The notes beneath the pieces are model-generated. The model saw only the letters and a list, made by a program, of their open reading frames with translations, was not told where the DNA came from and ran no database searches. Below are positions 36,820-50,072 of a stretch of 62,657 nucleotides of DNA, one piece after another. Position 1 is the stretch's first letter; each line of letters starts with the position of its first letter. Origin of the DNA: Ichthyophonus hoferi (Eukaryota > Opisthokonta > Ichthyosporea > Ichthyophonida > Ichthyophonidae); NCBI GenBank assembly GCA_002751075.1, contig NAOQ01000232.1, positions 32,621 to 95,277 on the forward strand. The letters are read 5' to 3'. The translations under genes were made by a program, and so were the position numbers.

Positions 36820-37053
36820 CTATAATATTTTATCGGTATCTCTGTTAGTTCTGGCGACTTGTCCACCGTTCTTTGGGATCTTCAATTGATTTGCGTGAAT
36901 AATAGTTAGTTTCGCGGGGCAAGCGGTAGTAATAGTTAATTGATCTAATCTACTTTTAATAGAAGGCAACGTAATAGCAGGTGTATATGCTGACTCTATC
37001 TCTAACTGTTTATTGCGATTGTAATCAGCTATGGGCTCAGGAGGAATTCCTGC
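36820..37053 (-). CDS. 77-codon open exon, unknown
   Basis: Stop-free minus-strand frame from a TTTAG acceptor to TAG, starting AGIPPEPIADYNRNKQLEIE and ending QVARTNRDTDKIL. It has no ATG, so it would be a terminal exon or an element remnant. Composition is clearly protein-like for such an AT-rich region. It sits between two repeats (36240-36700 and 37130-37640), which favours a mobile-element origin. No domain recognised. Confidence 0.35.
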   Translation of the reverse strand, partial: AGIPPEPIADYNRNKQLEIESAYTPAITLPSIKSRLDQLTITTACPAKLTIIHANQLKIPKNGGQVARTNRDTDKIL

Positions 37054-37129
37054 CTAAATGCGTCTAGGCGCGATAGTACTTATAGCACAGTGTGTACGAT
37101 TAGTAAGAGGTGCTATATTACAATGTAAA

Positions 37130-37640
37130 TAATAACTATTGGCACTGTTTATTGTTAGTAGGCAGCTCTCTCACTTCTGAACGAGTGAGAGATTTGAACA
37201 CTGATTCTTGTATGTGAGTGTTGTGCCAATGGTGGACATTACAATAATGATGTAATTGTTACATACATACATATTGTGATAAAGTTCAGTGAAATAATTT
37301 AAATGCAGAGTTTTGTGTGTTACTAGTGACATCGTATTTTGCCAGCTGCCTTGTAAGTGTGAGCGGCGGGGGTCCTTATTAATTATTCGGTATTTATTTG
37401 GTCTTATCTTGATAATTCATATACTACTATATCCTCATTCGAATGGCTCTTTAGCTAATTACCTCATTAATGTTTACTGCTCACATATCCTATACACTGA
37501 CAAATCAATCTACCTAATTGAAAACCGCATACAAATAACTAATATTAAGACGATCATTTGATTATCCGCTTGTCATCATAACTTCGGTCAAACCTAATTA
37601 TTTACCTATTCATTTACAGTCAACAATTTTGTCACAATGG
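37130..37640. repeat. Dispersed repeat, copy 2 (related to 4850-5330)
   Basis: Same order of blocks as copy 1: ATAACTATTGGCACTGTTTATTGTTAG, GAGTGAGAGATTTGAACAC, CATTACAATAATGATGTAATTGTTA, ATGGCTCTTTAGCTAATTACCTCATT. Diverged, so probably old. Confidence 0.7.
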
Positions 37641-40446
37641 GATTATGTAAGGATTGGGAAATATGGTCTTAAATTATCATTGTATTATCACTTGGTTAGA
37701 TAACTTTAATTGGTTTAAAGGAGCCATGGAATGTCCAAGATTTCTTTCTAGATGTTTCAAATTCTTTCGTTTCAGTTAAAAAATAAAAAGTACTATTAAA
37801 TATACGTGTTACTTTATTCCAGATCGCATAACAATAAGAGACAGAGACAACACAACAATCCGATCTAGACAATTAAGGCTCACAAGGAACAGGCAGTATC
37901 TGTGAGTGAACAGGTCGTAGGGCCTTAGACATCCGCTTTGTAAACTTATCGAGACATATGGATTGAACTAATGATGAGAAGATAGGAATATGCATCATGT
38001 ATCAACAATAGCATAAGCTATCTAACAATAAAAACTGACAGTTATCTTAGAGGAAATATTTCAGTAATGGTTGAATGTACTCGTGTGGTGTTCTCTTAAT
38101 ACCACTAACTTTATTAAGGGTGCCAAAATGACATGTGGTCTGCTTCAACACTTATAAGAAAGTGACGAATTTGTTGTGAATGGTACGTGACTATCACATA
38201 AAACGATAATCAGACTTTGCTGTAACCTTGAAACCTACATTTTCACTCTAGGATTGGATAGTCCTTTTGCAGTACGATAACTGCCATAAAATGCTATTAT
38301 ATTTACTCTCTTTAAAAGCAGGTCACCAACATGACATACTCAATCGCTAATGTGCGTCAAACTAATGTGCTCAGGGGCCGTAATAGAATACGTATGCCTT
38401 AAAATAGGCATACGCATGTTTAAAATCGATAAGATAGTTTCTGATAGGATGTTCTTGTTTTGACTAAATATGGAGGGGCTCTTCGATGGAATTACATCAA
38501 AATACCTATCGATTAATGGATTAATAAATTACATTATCTATGTTATGTAAATTAACATAAGATAAGCGGAACTAGAATATTTTCAGAAATATAAATCTTG
38601 TTTCCATCTGCAATATTAGCTAAAAATATACTGTTTGATAACAGTATGCAGCAATTTAAGTTATTCATCTGGGCGGACCCGAATTAAAACTTTTAACGGT
38701 ATTTGTTCATATGGTGAATAGGAAGGATATCATTTGGCTGCAATGTCGAAATATTAGTAGTCAATTCTAAGACATCATACGTGGCTGAGTGACAATAAAA
38801 TGTATAAAGATTGGTCTTTGGACGTGGTATATCGAGATTTCACTAGATTGAGCTGTACCATTAGTATTTGAATCACCAAATAGTTCGCTTGGTTCCTTTT
38901 TACATTTTTGTTTTTTTGCAGGAAGCTGGGTTAATGGTGATTTGGCTTTAGTATTTAATATAATTCTAAGACTGTTGAAAATAACTACATACACAACATC
39001 AAATGATCGAAAAAGTATTCATAACCTCAATTAATTGATGATATTTTTCTAACTAGCTTACACCGAGTATACTATAATTTTTGACTATAAAGATCGGTCG
39101 AATATAGCTAGCCTACATTAATTAATAGCTCATGAGTAAGCTATCAATAAGCATTGATCCATTAATTAAAAATGAGATTATAAAGTACTCCCTCAATTCA
39201 TAAAATAAGTTACATTTCAGAAGTATAAAAGAGCTGTTTATGACAGGGCCCACACCTCTTATCTTATTCAATATAATCGAATAGGGCTCTTTTGCCAGTA
39301 TAAAATTCTCATGCGGTTAAGGTTATTGCCATATTTGCCAATAGGCGGGCTTCACAATCACTTTGCAGCATGACTTGAAATTTGTCATATTTAACAGATA
39401 TCGATGAAAAAGCAATTTTAAATATAATAATTAATGTAATTAGCATGAATAGTGGTATTTTCAAGCCAATATATTAATCTATAATATTTACATTGTTTTG
39501 GATAAACAATAAACATAAATATTTATCTGCTTATGATATAGGACAGAGATCCCGATACACAACGGTTAATACGTTAGATTTATGATGGAAGGATTACAAT
39601 TACTCATATTAAACGTCTCAAGTATGTTTCTACTAATCGATGTTTTTTAGAAATCCGAAAGGCGCACGGGGTACCTCACAAGGGCCGCTCTGATACATGT
39701 GCGTGCTTACTTTTACTTTCTATGTTTAGAAAAAATGGATCAATTGCGATGAAATTTTAAACTGTCCTAGCACAAATTAGTATTTATGCCGAGTCATTAC
39801 AAGTTTATAATAGATGTTAAACTTTTAACATTTTGAAAGCATCAATTATCAGTGAAGAATACTGGCTGGTTTATGCCAGTCATTTCGAGAATAGTTTAAA
39901 TTTCTTGGCGCTACGTTCGTTTTATGCTGACGTTTGATCGTTTGATAGTCCATAAATAGTTATTCCGAGCACCCAAACCCACATGGTATTGTCATTCGTA
40001 TGTATAACCAATAGTATCCTAGTATGTATAGCAAGAGGAATTTATGGCTTTACTTTGCATATTTATATATATATGTGATTACAGTACGATATGATATGAT
40101 ATATACGTCTTCATATTAGTTAGAACTAAGCTTTTGAATGGTCAAAATAATTATTGTGTTACATTGTAATTGTTATAATATGCATAAGTTATTTTTTATT
40201 ATTTTTTATTTATAAAGGTGAGAAATGGTTATTACCATTAGATTGTATTTTTATTATCGTTTTATTCCTATTAATTAATGATCTATTCAGATTGACCAAT
40301 AATCACACTTATAAAAAGTAAAAATATGATTGGATAGATACATATTTATTTACGCACCAAATTTAGTATAGATCTATGAGTGATGCTAATTATTGGTGGT
40401 TTTAAAATTCCATAATAACCTACTACTTTAATCCTTAATCATACCC
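37641..40446. other. Intergenic with scattered open fragments
   Basis: 37700-37908 contains a short open stretch ending in RSRQLRLTRNRQYL. 38391-38414 is a perfect 8-bp hairpin (CGTATGCC/GGCATACG). 39640-39780 reads KAHGVPHKGRSDTCACLLLL after a TTTTTTAG acceptor and is locally GC-richer. None is convincing as a gene alone. Confidence 0.4.
38767..38994 (-). CDS. Short orphan ORF, basic
   Basis: 75 codons. The middle (KSPLTQLPAKKQKCKKEPSE, then LFGDSNTNGTAQSSEISIY) has a normal protein composition with a nuclear-localisation-like basic cluster. The ends look like read-through of non-coding sequence, so this may be one exon of a larger minus-strand gene or a transposase remnant. Confidence 0.25.
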   Translation of the reverse strand: MYVVIFNSLRIILNTKAKSPLTQLPAKKQKCKKEPSELFGDSNTNGTAQSSEISIYHVQRPIFIHFIVTQPRMMS

Positions 40447-40470
40447 CAGCCAATACAATCACTATATACA
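40447..40470 (+). promoter_or_regulatory. CCAAT and TATA-like elements upstream of glycogenin gene
   Basis: CAGCCAATACAATC is followed within 10 bases by ACTATATACAAATG, some 280 bases before the start codon. A promoter role is inferred from position only. Confidence 0.3.
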
Positions 40471-40744
40471 AATGTCGTATATGATATATATATATATATA
40501 CCACTCATTAATACTTTTGAATTTATTCTCACTGGTGCCCTGTATAGCTATTGCTTCTTTCTTTTTTTTGGAACGAAATGCACGTGGCAGAAATAAATAT
40601 TCACATAGCATACAGAGATGACAATGAAATAACAGAAACATTGCCATATTTTTAGTTGGATAGTTTATGACCTACAACCTAGAATCTTCATTTAATTACC
40701 ATTATAACACCGAGATTCCCTTCTAAAAACGCAATTACATTTCA

Positions 40745-43700
40745 ATGGCAGGTTAGTTTAACTCATTTACCTATTTCTCTTTTTCTCTCCTACCGCACTG
40801 TGCTGTAATTGTGTATTTGAAGCAGAAACTTTTACATGCTTTTTTTTTAAAAAAACTTTTTCAAAGATCTATTGCTAATATCTATTGGTAATAGATATGA
40901 AGATACTTACGTATGTATATATGTGAAGACTCAAAGGAGTATGAGTAGAGTATACGTCGGAGCCTCCCCCTTACTTTGATCTTTTTTCTATCTCTTTTTT
41001 TTACTAGTTGTTTTAAACACCTACTCATTGTATCTCTCTCACACACTCCTCATCCCTCTCTTGTCTCATCCCCAAAAGCAATTGCTCAATAGTAGATCCA
41101 CAGACACGTGTACCTAGAGCATAACTTATTGATCTTCATATTATTTAAATTTTGATTTCATTGTCTGTGATATATTCTTATACTACTTCACTGTCCAATT
41201 AAATTTGCCATTTAAAAATAAACTTATCATTTAAAAATACATGACAGGCAGGGAAAAAAAAGTGGATAAGAAGACAGCTACAATTTTCCTCACTAATATA
41301 GTCACTAGTAGGACCTGTTTATAATTTATTAGTGAGAATAAGTTGGTTGCTCTTTTCTTGTATAATAACTAAATTTATAATTGTAACTGTCCCCAGTTAG
41401 AAAACGGGAAGCATGGGTAACCCTGGTTACCAATGCCGATTATGCCAAGGGGGCCATGGTATTGGGTCAATCACTTAGAGATGTTGGTACAACAAAGGAG
41501 ACTGTTGTCATGGTCACTAATGAGGTACCAGATAATGTAAGGTATGTTATAGATGCTGTAGGTGATACATTATAAAGTACTGGTGTTTTATTGATCCTTG
41601 TATGGAAGTGGCTTCATTTATTCAGTTCAGGACTGGGCTAGTCTATCCTTCAAGTTTTCATCTCCACTGTAATTATATGCAATTATGATTTAATTTGTCA
41701 TAGCAATTAAACTTGAATGAGATAGGTATGCCTAGGGAAGATATATATCAAGAGTGGTTATAGACTTGATTGTATTTGGTATTATGTATCTATATATATA
41801 TGTGCACTCAAATACATACATGCATGCAGGAACATACATACTATCATGTAGATTTCAATCACTACAAACACATAACTAAAGTATATATACTTTTCTCCGT
41901 ATATACCTGTATCTATAAGCATCTCTATCCCTTCACTTATTTTTCTACTTATGTTCAATCATTGAGTACCTATTTAGTGACAAGTAGTTATGTATCGTTA
42001 TATTTTGAACCCAGCATTTTCTATTGGTTACAACCTTATCTCTTAGTCATTAAAATATATATAGCTAATGAGAAAAAGATGAAGAAAACAATACGACAAC
42101 GAAAAGGTAAAAAGAGGGTTGTAAACATCTGTTAATATGGAGGTATAATATAGATAAAATAGTGAAACATACCTACAAATAACATCTACTCTCTATCCTT
42201 ACATCTATCTATATACATTAACCTTATAGTAATACAGTCAAACTGCTACCAACACCAGGCCACATACTTACCTACCCTTTCTACCTGTCCCATTTCCAGA
42301 GAGGACCTCGGTACCGTATATACCCACGTGGTCTCCGTTGAACTACTGGATACCAAAGATGCTGCGAGATTAAGACTGCTGGGTAGACCAGAGCTTGGTA
42401 TTACACTTAGTAAGATCAATGCATGGAAGTTGACAGACTTTGCAAAGGCTGTATTCTTGGATGCCGATTGTATTTTAATGCAGGTATATATATGGCCTAT
42501 TTATATTCATATTAGGAATATCTACTCTTTTTCATTGGTGTTCCAAATTTATGTCTTAATAGTCCTGTAATTTTCCCAATATCTGACAGTTCTAAACCAA
42601 TTATAATTCATATATATTGTAAATTTCAGTATGTAGTATAACTGTCCTTGCCTACCATTGGCCGCCTTTAAGACACTATTAACCAATATTAATATTTATT
42701 TATTTCTTGTTCTCTATACGTTGATAGTTATAACACGTTTTTAACCCTATCATTGCACGCCACTAAATATCATGATTCGATCATACGTATATGTATGTGT
42801 ATAAATGTGACTTTTCTTCTGATACTTTGCTCTATCTATCTATCGAGCCACGTATCTCCCTCTAATATCTCTATTACAAACCACCAATCTAATTATCCAG
42901 TTGATCCTCTTTCATTCAATTTATCAATGTGACCTATATCGCATGATATTTTTCCAATCAATCATCCTCCTCTCATATTAATACACCAAAGATAATATAT
43001 AACATCGTTTCTTTTAAATTTCTATCTAATACATTTCAACCATTAAAACTATAACATATTAATATATACCCAACAATATCTTAATATTATTATATCTTTC
43101 CAATCTTTCCAATACAATTCAACTATTAAAACTATAGTATATCATAGGAAAACTACAATTTATTAGTATACCCTTACTTATGTACTTTTTTCCCTTTCAG
43201 AACTGTGATGAACTCTTTGAGAGAGAAGAACTCTCAGCTGTGGCTGATTGTGGTTGGCCCGATTGTTTTAACTCGGGTGTATTTGTGTTTCGACCATCTT
43301 TATCTACCCTTGAAAGGTTAATACAATTGGCTGAGACAGAAGGAACATTTGATGGTGGGTTGATATAAAGTATAAAGTATGCAATTATGTATCTTGATAA
43401 ATCTAACGATGACTTTAACATTTAAAGTGTACATCAACCGTCGTATTATACTTTAGTAGCATATCACTTTAAAAAATTACATTTTAAAACTATCAATCAG
43501 TCAGTTAATTTAAATATTAAAAAATACTTGATTACAATTTGACAAATTAAAGCAATTCGAGCATCTTGGCAGTGTTTTAAAGGCAGAAATGATTGGTATT
43601 ATATATTAATGAAAATAATTAAAAATAATCATGCCCTTTCATAGGTGGAGATCAAGGTTTACTCAATAGCTATTGGAGCGATTGGCAATCATCTGATAGT

Positions 43701-46700
43701 TCCAGGCATCTGTCTTTCCTCTACAATCTCAATGCCAATGTTAGTTATACGTAAGTAGTTGCTATTACTGTTACAGTGTTTGTGTGTGTACGTAGATATG
43801 TAGATAGATAGATAGATTGGTAGGTTGGTAGGTATACCCTTATACTATTATATATATATACTATCCTGCTTTCACCCATGCCCGTCCGATGTAACACTTC
43901 TGTCTTCATAATAATAACACTACTAGTAATACAAATTTAATATAATCTAATATACTATAATACAATACAATAAAGTATTATACATTACAGTATGGATATA
44001 TAAATATAATCTGGCCTAATCTCATCCATTAACTCTAACAGATAATACAATACAATTCAATATTAATTATACTTTGTCTATCCAAACAGCTACATGCCAG
44101 CTTTTGAAAAGTTTGGAAAGAATGCCAAAATAGTTCATTTTCTTGGTAGTTGGAAACCTTGGCGGTTAATGCGCTTTTCCAACGGTGACGTATATATGCC
44201 TGAAAACTGTGCACACAATGCTCAGTTTCTAAAACATTGGTGGCATACTTATGATAGATTTCAAGCAGCAAAGGTATGAGCCCTTTCCCTCATTTCAGTT
44301 CCTCTATTTCACTATATATACTGCGCATGAGTGTGACTGTATCTATTTTACCTCTCCCTCTCCCTCTCCTTCCCTCTACCTGTATACCGCTACAACCCAT
44401 CTATAAACATACATATATTTTTTATTCGACCTAATTATTTAAGCTGTCCTAAGTGATTTTAATTAATTTTTTTCTCCCAATGACAGGCCCCAAAAGTCAT
44501 GGCCCAAAAAATCATTACCTTAGCACCTTGTGATGTAAGTATGACCGTCGTTATACCATGAATTTACATGTAAAATTATACAAAGGCATGCTGGCTCTTG
44601 TGCTAATTAATTAATTAATTAATACCTGGCTGTATATCTGCCTATATGTACTATTGTATCTATGCTATCCATATCTTTATTAACTCTGACATTACCATAT
44701 ATGAACTAATGACTAATCCCACAGGTAATTACTCCAACCAGTCCGGAGGCACCCATTCTTACCCAGCCCAATAACATGCCTCAACCCACTCAAATAGACC
44801 AGGTGGGATTCCTGTGTGATACCGGATATTAAATTTAAAGCCTGCAATTTATTGGTTCCCCACCCTGCATCTATTTTATAATACAATGGTCTACATATCT
44901 ATGTATAGGGTTATAACGTCATCCGCAATGGTATGGATCCTAAATGTTTGCCGTTCTAACGTAAGATCTTGTTTTCCACCAATAGCAGGACATAGAAGGG
45001 AAATGCGTTATTAGCAAAGCCCCATTAGCCCCATCCAATCAAGAGAGAGAAATGACGGAACCTGCCGCACATACAGAGGTAGGGTTCTCCATTGGTTTGC
45101 ATACTTTTATTTTATTTTATTATTGTATTATTATAGTATTATAGTGTTATATTATTATGCTATTATACATACTACCATATATACATACGCATGTAAGCCT
45201 ACGCTTATTTTGCATTATAAAGAGATACTTGCATCATCTGAAACCCCCTATTTGGGGGGATTAAAAACACTTATATATAGCCTTATGTTTATGTAATTTA
45301 AGTACCCAGGCATTATTAATTAACATTTATAACACTAAAAGGTGTCCACAATACACTATCATTACATAAATAAAGAATAACATTAATATGTTGATTTAAT
45401 TTAAATATCCAGGCATTATTCATTAGCATTTATAACATTAAAAGGTGCTCAAATTACTCTATCAATTCATAAACAGTAATAAAAGTAGTATGTTTATTTA
45501 ATTAAAATACCCAGGCATTATTAATTATTATTAATATTAATTAGTCTATTACAGTTACCTACTATAGACCCGATTACTTTATATCAGGCACTATCTAGAT
45601 ACGTACAAGACCGCTTGACCTGGTTTACATTGTAAGCTAATATTCATTCGGGTTGATTCGAATTCGATTTGCTGACTCCCTTTATACGTATTTAACAATC
45701 TCTTATTATTGGTCTATTTTTCAATTTATATGCCTTCACACTTGATATCTCTAACCTCACTACGACCTATTTTAATAAATTTAGTCTACTAATTATAATA
45801 GGTGGTGATTACAAACTTAAATGCCTCGCTTGCACCTATCGAATGCCTCGAAATAACAGAGCCATTCAATAATATCCCTCTGGAAAAGGTGTTTATTCTC
45901 TTTCTTCTTGGCACCTACCATATAGTCCATACTTTATTTAGTTTGTTCATTATGTATATATATAAATATATGTTTTTTTCTTCTCTTAAGCCATTTCTAT
46001 CTACTATGCTCGTATTAAATACTATATATACATGTAGAATATTATACTTAAATATATATTTCTGCCAAGTATTCAACCTATATGTGTTACAATTCTACTC
46101 TATCCAGCTCTGATTGTCATTTAATAAATCTAGTACTGTCTCTAATTAATTAATTAATACAATTTATTCGTAATAGTAATGTCTTTTTTAACGTCTTATG
46201 ACTTCTTTAATTTAAAGTGCTATTTTACCAGAAAGAGGTTGAAAGATATTTTAAAAATCCCCTGTTAACTGCTTAATCATGGCTACCTTGCAATTGGCTT
46301 TCTCTTATATTAAAATTTAAATACATAATGTATTGGTTTACGTTTATTAATAAGATATAACCAACCATATACAAGGAAATACTCGTGGTCTTTGAATGTT
46401 ATGTGATATTTTACTATGAACGTCACCTCAATATTTGTCTTATTTTGTTCTCGTTTTAATCTCTATACTAAATCAAATTGAATCACCGTTTAAAACTTTA
46501 AATAAATTTTAAATTTTTAAATAGAAACTGGGTTTCTATCTTCAACTCATTCTAACCTTCATGCATAATAGATGGCTTAACATCATGTCTGCTGCAAGGT
46601 TACTCACACCAATCACTGAACGATCATTACTTTAACCAATAGGTTGTCAAGACAGTAGATTTACCAATGATCAACCAAGAAAACCATGCCATTAGTGTAG

Positions 46701-49700
46701 AACCAATGCAATCCGACCAATTACTTATGACCTCAACCCCTTTCAACCAAGAAACCCGTGACATTGGTGTGGGAATAATTCCATTCGACCAATTACCCGT
46801 GACACCAGCCCCGGTTAACCTATCACCTATCAGTCCTTATGGGATGGTAGATTATACCTTTGATAATAACGCAGCGTGGAGACAACCTGAATATAAGGAG
46901 TGGAATGTATGTAAAGATAAAGATAATACTGATAATGATAATAATGCCCATGTTCTTGTTCATACTGAAAGAAACATTGAAATATTAGGGTCTGCTACAA
47001 AGGATTTTCAAGTATCTGAATCCATTCATCCTACAACTACCACCTATGTTCCTGTATGTGAATTGGAGACTAATATGAATACTACTAATGGAGACAATGT
47101 AGAGAGAGAGGGATTTCCAGTTGACGAGACAGAAGACCAACAAGAATGCAATAAGGAGATAGGACAGGAATCTTCTGATAAAGCTGTGGAGGTTAATAAC
47201 CATGACTCTCATAGCGAGAGTGTTAGTTCACGCTCTCAATCACATATATTACCACCCCAGAAAGCACATGTTATGGATAATTTCTGGAAGAGCTCGCCCC
47301 CGGTGTCTTTGCAGTATAATGATGAGGAACATAAAGAGAGAGGAGAGTCAAATACATGGAATGCCCCTCATGAGAAACAGGATTCAAGTTTTTCTGTAGC
47401 GCCTCTAGTCGTCTCAAATACCCCGGGACAATCAGGTATGAGAATATACATATATGCACTTCTATGTTGTTCAGTTATGTTATTTTGTTGATGGTTAGGT
47501 GGAATGACTTGTAATAGAAATATATATAATAGTATAACAAAGAATGCTTAAAAGCGAGTTATTATTATGTAAAAAATTATATATATATGTAACCTGAGAG
47601 TATGAGAAAATAAAATATGAGAATTAGTGTTTGCATGATAGATGAATAGGATGGCATTGGCTGAGATATTCCAAATCATGAGACTTTCACACTTTCACAT
47701 CCAATGAGCTCTCCTGTCTGCTAACCCACTCTCTTTATTCGTTTATCATTTTATTACATTTTATCTATCCAATTAGGCACAGTTGCAACAGATCCAGTGA
47801 TCTCCAATGTGAGCTTACCCGAGCCTAATGGTGACCATATTCCGGCTCCTCTACCTATACTAGCACCATATCAAGGTTTGCCTTACAATTCTGGACAGCT
47901 CCCTGAGAACTATGTAGAAATAGAATGGAAAAAAAAACATGGCATACCGCTTGTACCTAATAAAGAAGACGATGATTCTAATTTTAAAATAGAGTCATCA
48001 TCCAATAATGAGCCTCTACCTGCTTTTCCATCAATGCCAAGGTGGAGTTTTAATCATGTTTTGAACAAACTAAATGAGTTCATCCCAGAACGATCTCTTC
48101 TACCTGCACCACAACATGTTGCGGTATGTATATATGTATATATATCAATAATACTATGTAGAATACTATTACCAATACTATGAATAAACCAGTTTGTTTT
48201 CAAAGACAAGAAGACAATAAAAACATAATGAGATTAAAAAAATACTATACTTATACATATATAGTTAATAGATGGTAAGTTAAATTTTCTGTTAAAATCG
48301 AGTTAAAATATCTTAGTTGGCTTTAAATTTTATACATTTTAGCACGACATTCCGCCGCTAAATAAGCGCGTGGTTCATTAAATTTTATTTATTTTAGTTA
48401 TAATATTGATAGATATGTACTTGTACAGCAGATTATCCAAATTATTTGATTTTTTTTAACCTTGTGCAAACTTGATATAATGGTTAAGAACTTATTTATC
48501 TGTATATATGTATGGGTTCAATATAATAGTTTCTACTATATATAGATATATCGATACCTAATCAATTCTACTCCAATCTAATTTTTTCAAATGTACTTAC
48601 AGTCTAATCCAATTATTTCACAGATGAGTCAAATACCAAGCAACAATTTGGTAACCCAAACCAATAAACTGATAAGAGAAGTTGACACTGGCCTATGGAG
48701 TCTTTCGCGTAATTTTATGAACAAGTAAGTTTTTTCTGTGTATGACTATATTCTAATATAAAAAATACATATCCTTATATATATACAGCTAATGTCAGAT
48801 GCATACAGGCTATTGGTAGATTATAATTTTAGCTTTTTCTATGTAGGGGTGAGTCTATAGTAACACGCATGTATGCACTTAAATCCAAACCTGAAACTAT
48901 CTACATATTATTATTTTTCTAAAAGAATAGCAATGTAATCTATCTGTTCATTTCCCATTTCTTTACTGCCAAGCAGTAGATTGTTTGATTGTATAATATT
49001 ATTACGATAGTTTCGCAGATTAATTGATCAAGTAAGTCTGTTGTTTAATCAGTTAATAATATCAATATAGTCATGTGATTTTCTTTTGATCCTACACCAT
49101 TTTACTCTTAACTAAATGTATTTATAGCAATTTATATTCTTTTAACTTCTGCTATAATCACCTCTATGATTGACTGCGATTATATATGATCTAGGCTATT
49201 CAAGAACCGTAATGTATATAGCCACTATAATACTCATCATAAACTAACACATACATACCTAAACTTCATTGTTAAACAGAAAGCCGTCTGAGGCAGAGGA
49301 AAAATATTTGCATGATATAATAGTATACTTGGAGTTAGCTCGAAGTTGTATAGATGAAATTGGACGCATACAACTAGAGAAGAAAATAGAAGAAGAGAAA
49401 GCAAAGAAAAAAATAGAGGAAGAGAATAGAAGGAAGCAAATAGAAGAAGAACACATAAAGAAGAAAATTGAGGAAGAAAACACTAGGAAACAAATAGAAA
49501 AAGAAAATATAAGGAAGCAAATTGAAGAAGATAATACACGGAAACAAATAGAAAAAGAGAATATAAAGCTGCAAAAGGCACTCATAGATGTTCGGGCATT
49601 ATTAGCTAAAGATCCTACCAACGGTGGAGGTGTAGTGGAGGAGAGTGTGGAAGAGGATAAAGAGGGTAAAACAAGGGATATTATGATTGGTATGGCAAGG

Positions 49701-50072
49701 GAAGAGAAGGTATTGGGTAAACAGGAGGAGGAAGATAAAGACTTAGTAGTTGCAAATGAGAAGCAAGCTGAAATTGATGAAAAGAGTAATAGTATTTTGA
49801 CAAAACAAGAAGAGAAATGTTCAAGTGTAAATGGGGAGATTATAGAAGGTGAATCTACAACCAATGGTGATACAGATGAGTTTGATAGAAAGATACCTGT
49901 TGGCAATAAAAGGGAAATGGAAGGTGTGAATGGTCATAGTTTAGAGGAGGGTAATAGTGTGATTAAGATGTCAACCGATGAGGTTGTAACATCGAAGGCG
50001 AATAACAACAATCATAAAGCTAAAGCAAGGAAACCGAAAACGAAAAAGAAAAACAGATGGCAGACTTGGTAA
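40745..50072 (+). CDS. GYG1: Glycogenin with long C-terminal extension
   Basis: Self-glucosylating GT8 enzyme that primes glycogen synthesis from UDP-glucose. Fourteen phase-consistent exons: 40745-40751 (ATG GCA G), 41397-41541, 42300-42483, 43201-43354, 43645-43750, 44090-44273, 44487-44534, 44725-44802, 44989-45078, 45802-45888, 46643-47435, 47777-48123, 48624-48724, 49280-50072; about 1038 residues. Catalytic features: [21 protein letters not shown], the Mn-binding DAD (105-107), [18 protein letters not shown], and SYTYMPAF, in which Tyr198 aligns with the autoglucosylated Tyr195 of mammalian glycogenin. HFLGSWKPW closes the GT domain near 223. Then follow about 500 acidic, Pro/Gln/Asn-rich residues, a possible interaction block ([17 protein letters not shown]), a roughly 90-residue charged coiled coil of KQIEEEN-type repeats in exon 14, and a Lys-rich end. 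Mammalian glycogenin-1 has about 350 residues. The symbol follows the vertebrate orthologue. Confidence 0.9.

Noticed and set aside
38391-38414. Perfect 8-bp hairpin as a terminator or small RNA
   Set aside because: Too short, no U-run or flanking gene; chance palindromes of this size are expected in 60 kb.
41770-42135. 121-codon frame in glycogenin intron 2
   Set aside because: Tyr/Ile/His-rich translation of TATATA-type intron sequence with no homology and no agreement with flanking exons.
49259-49906. 215-codon minus-strand frame, Ser/Phe-rich
   Set aside because: Antisense of the Lys/Glu-rich coiled-coil exon of the glycogenin gene, which naturally lacks stops on the reverse strand.
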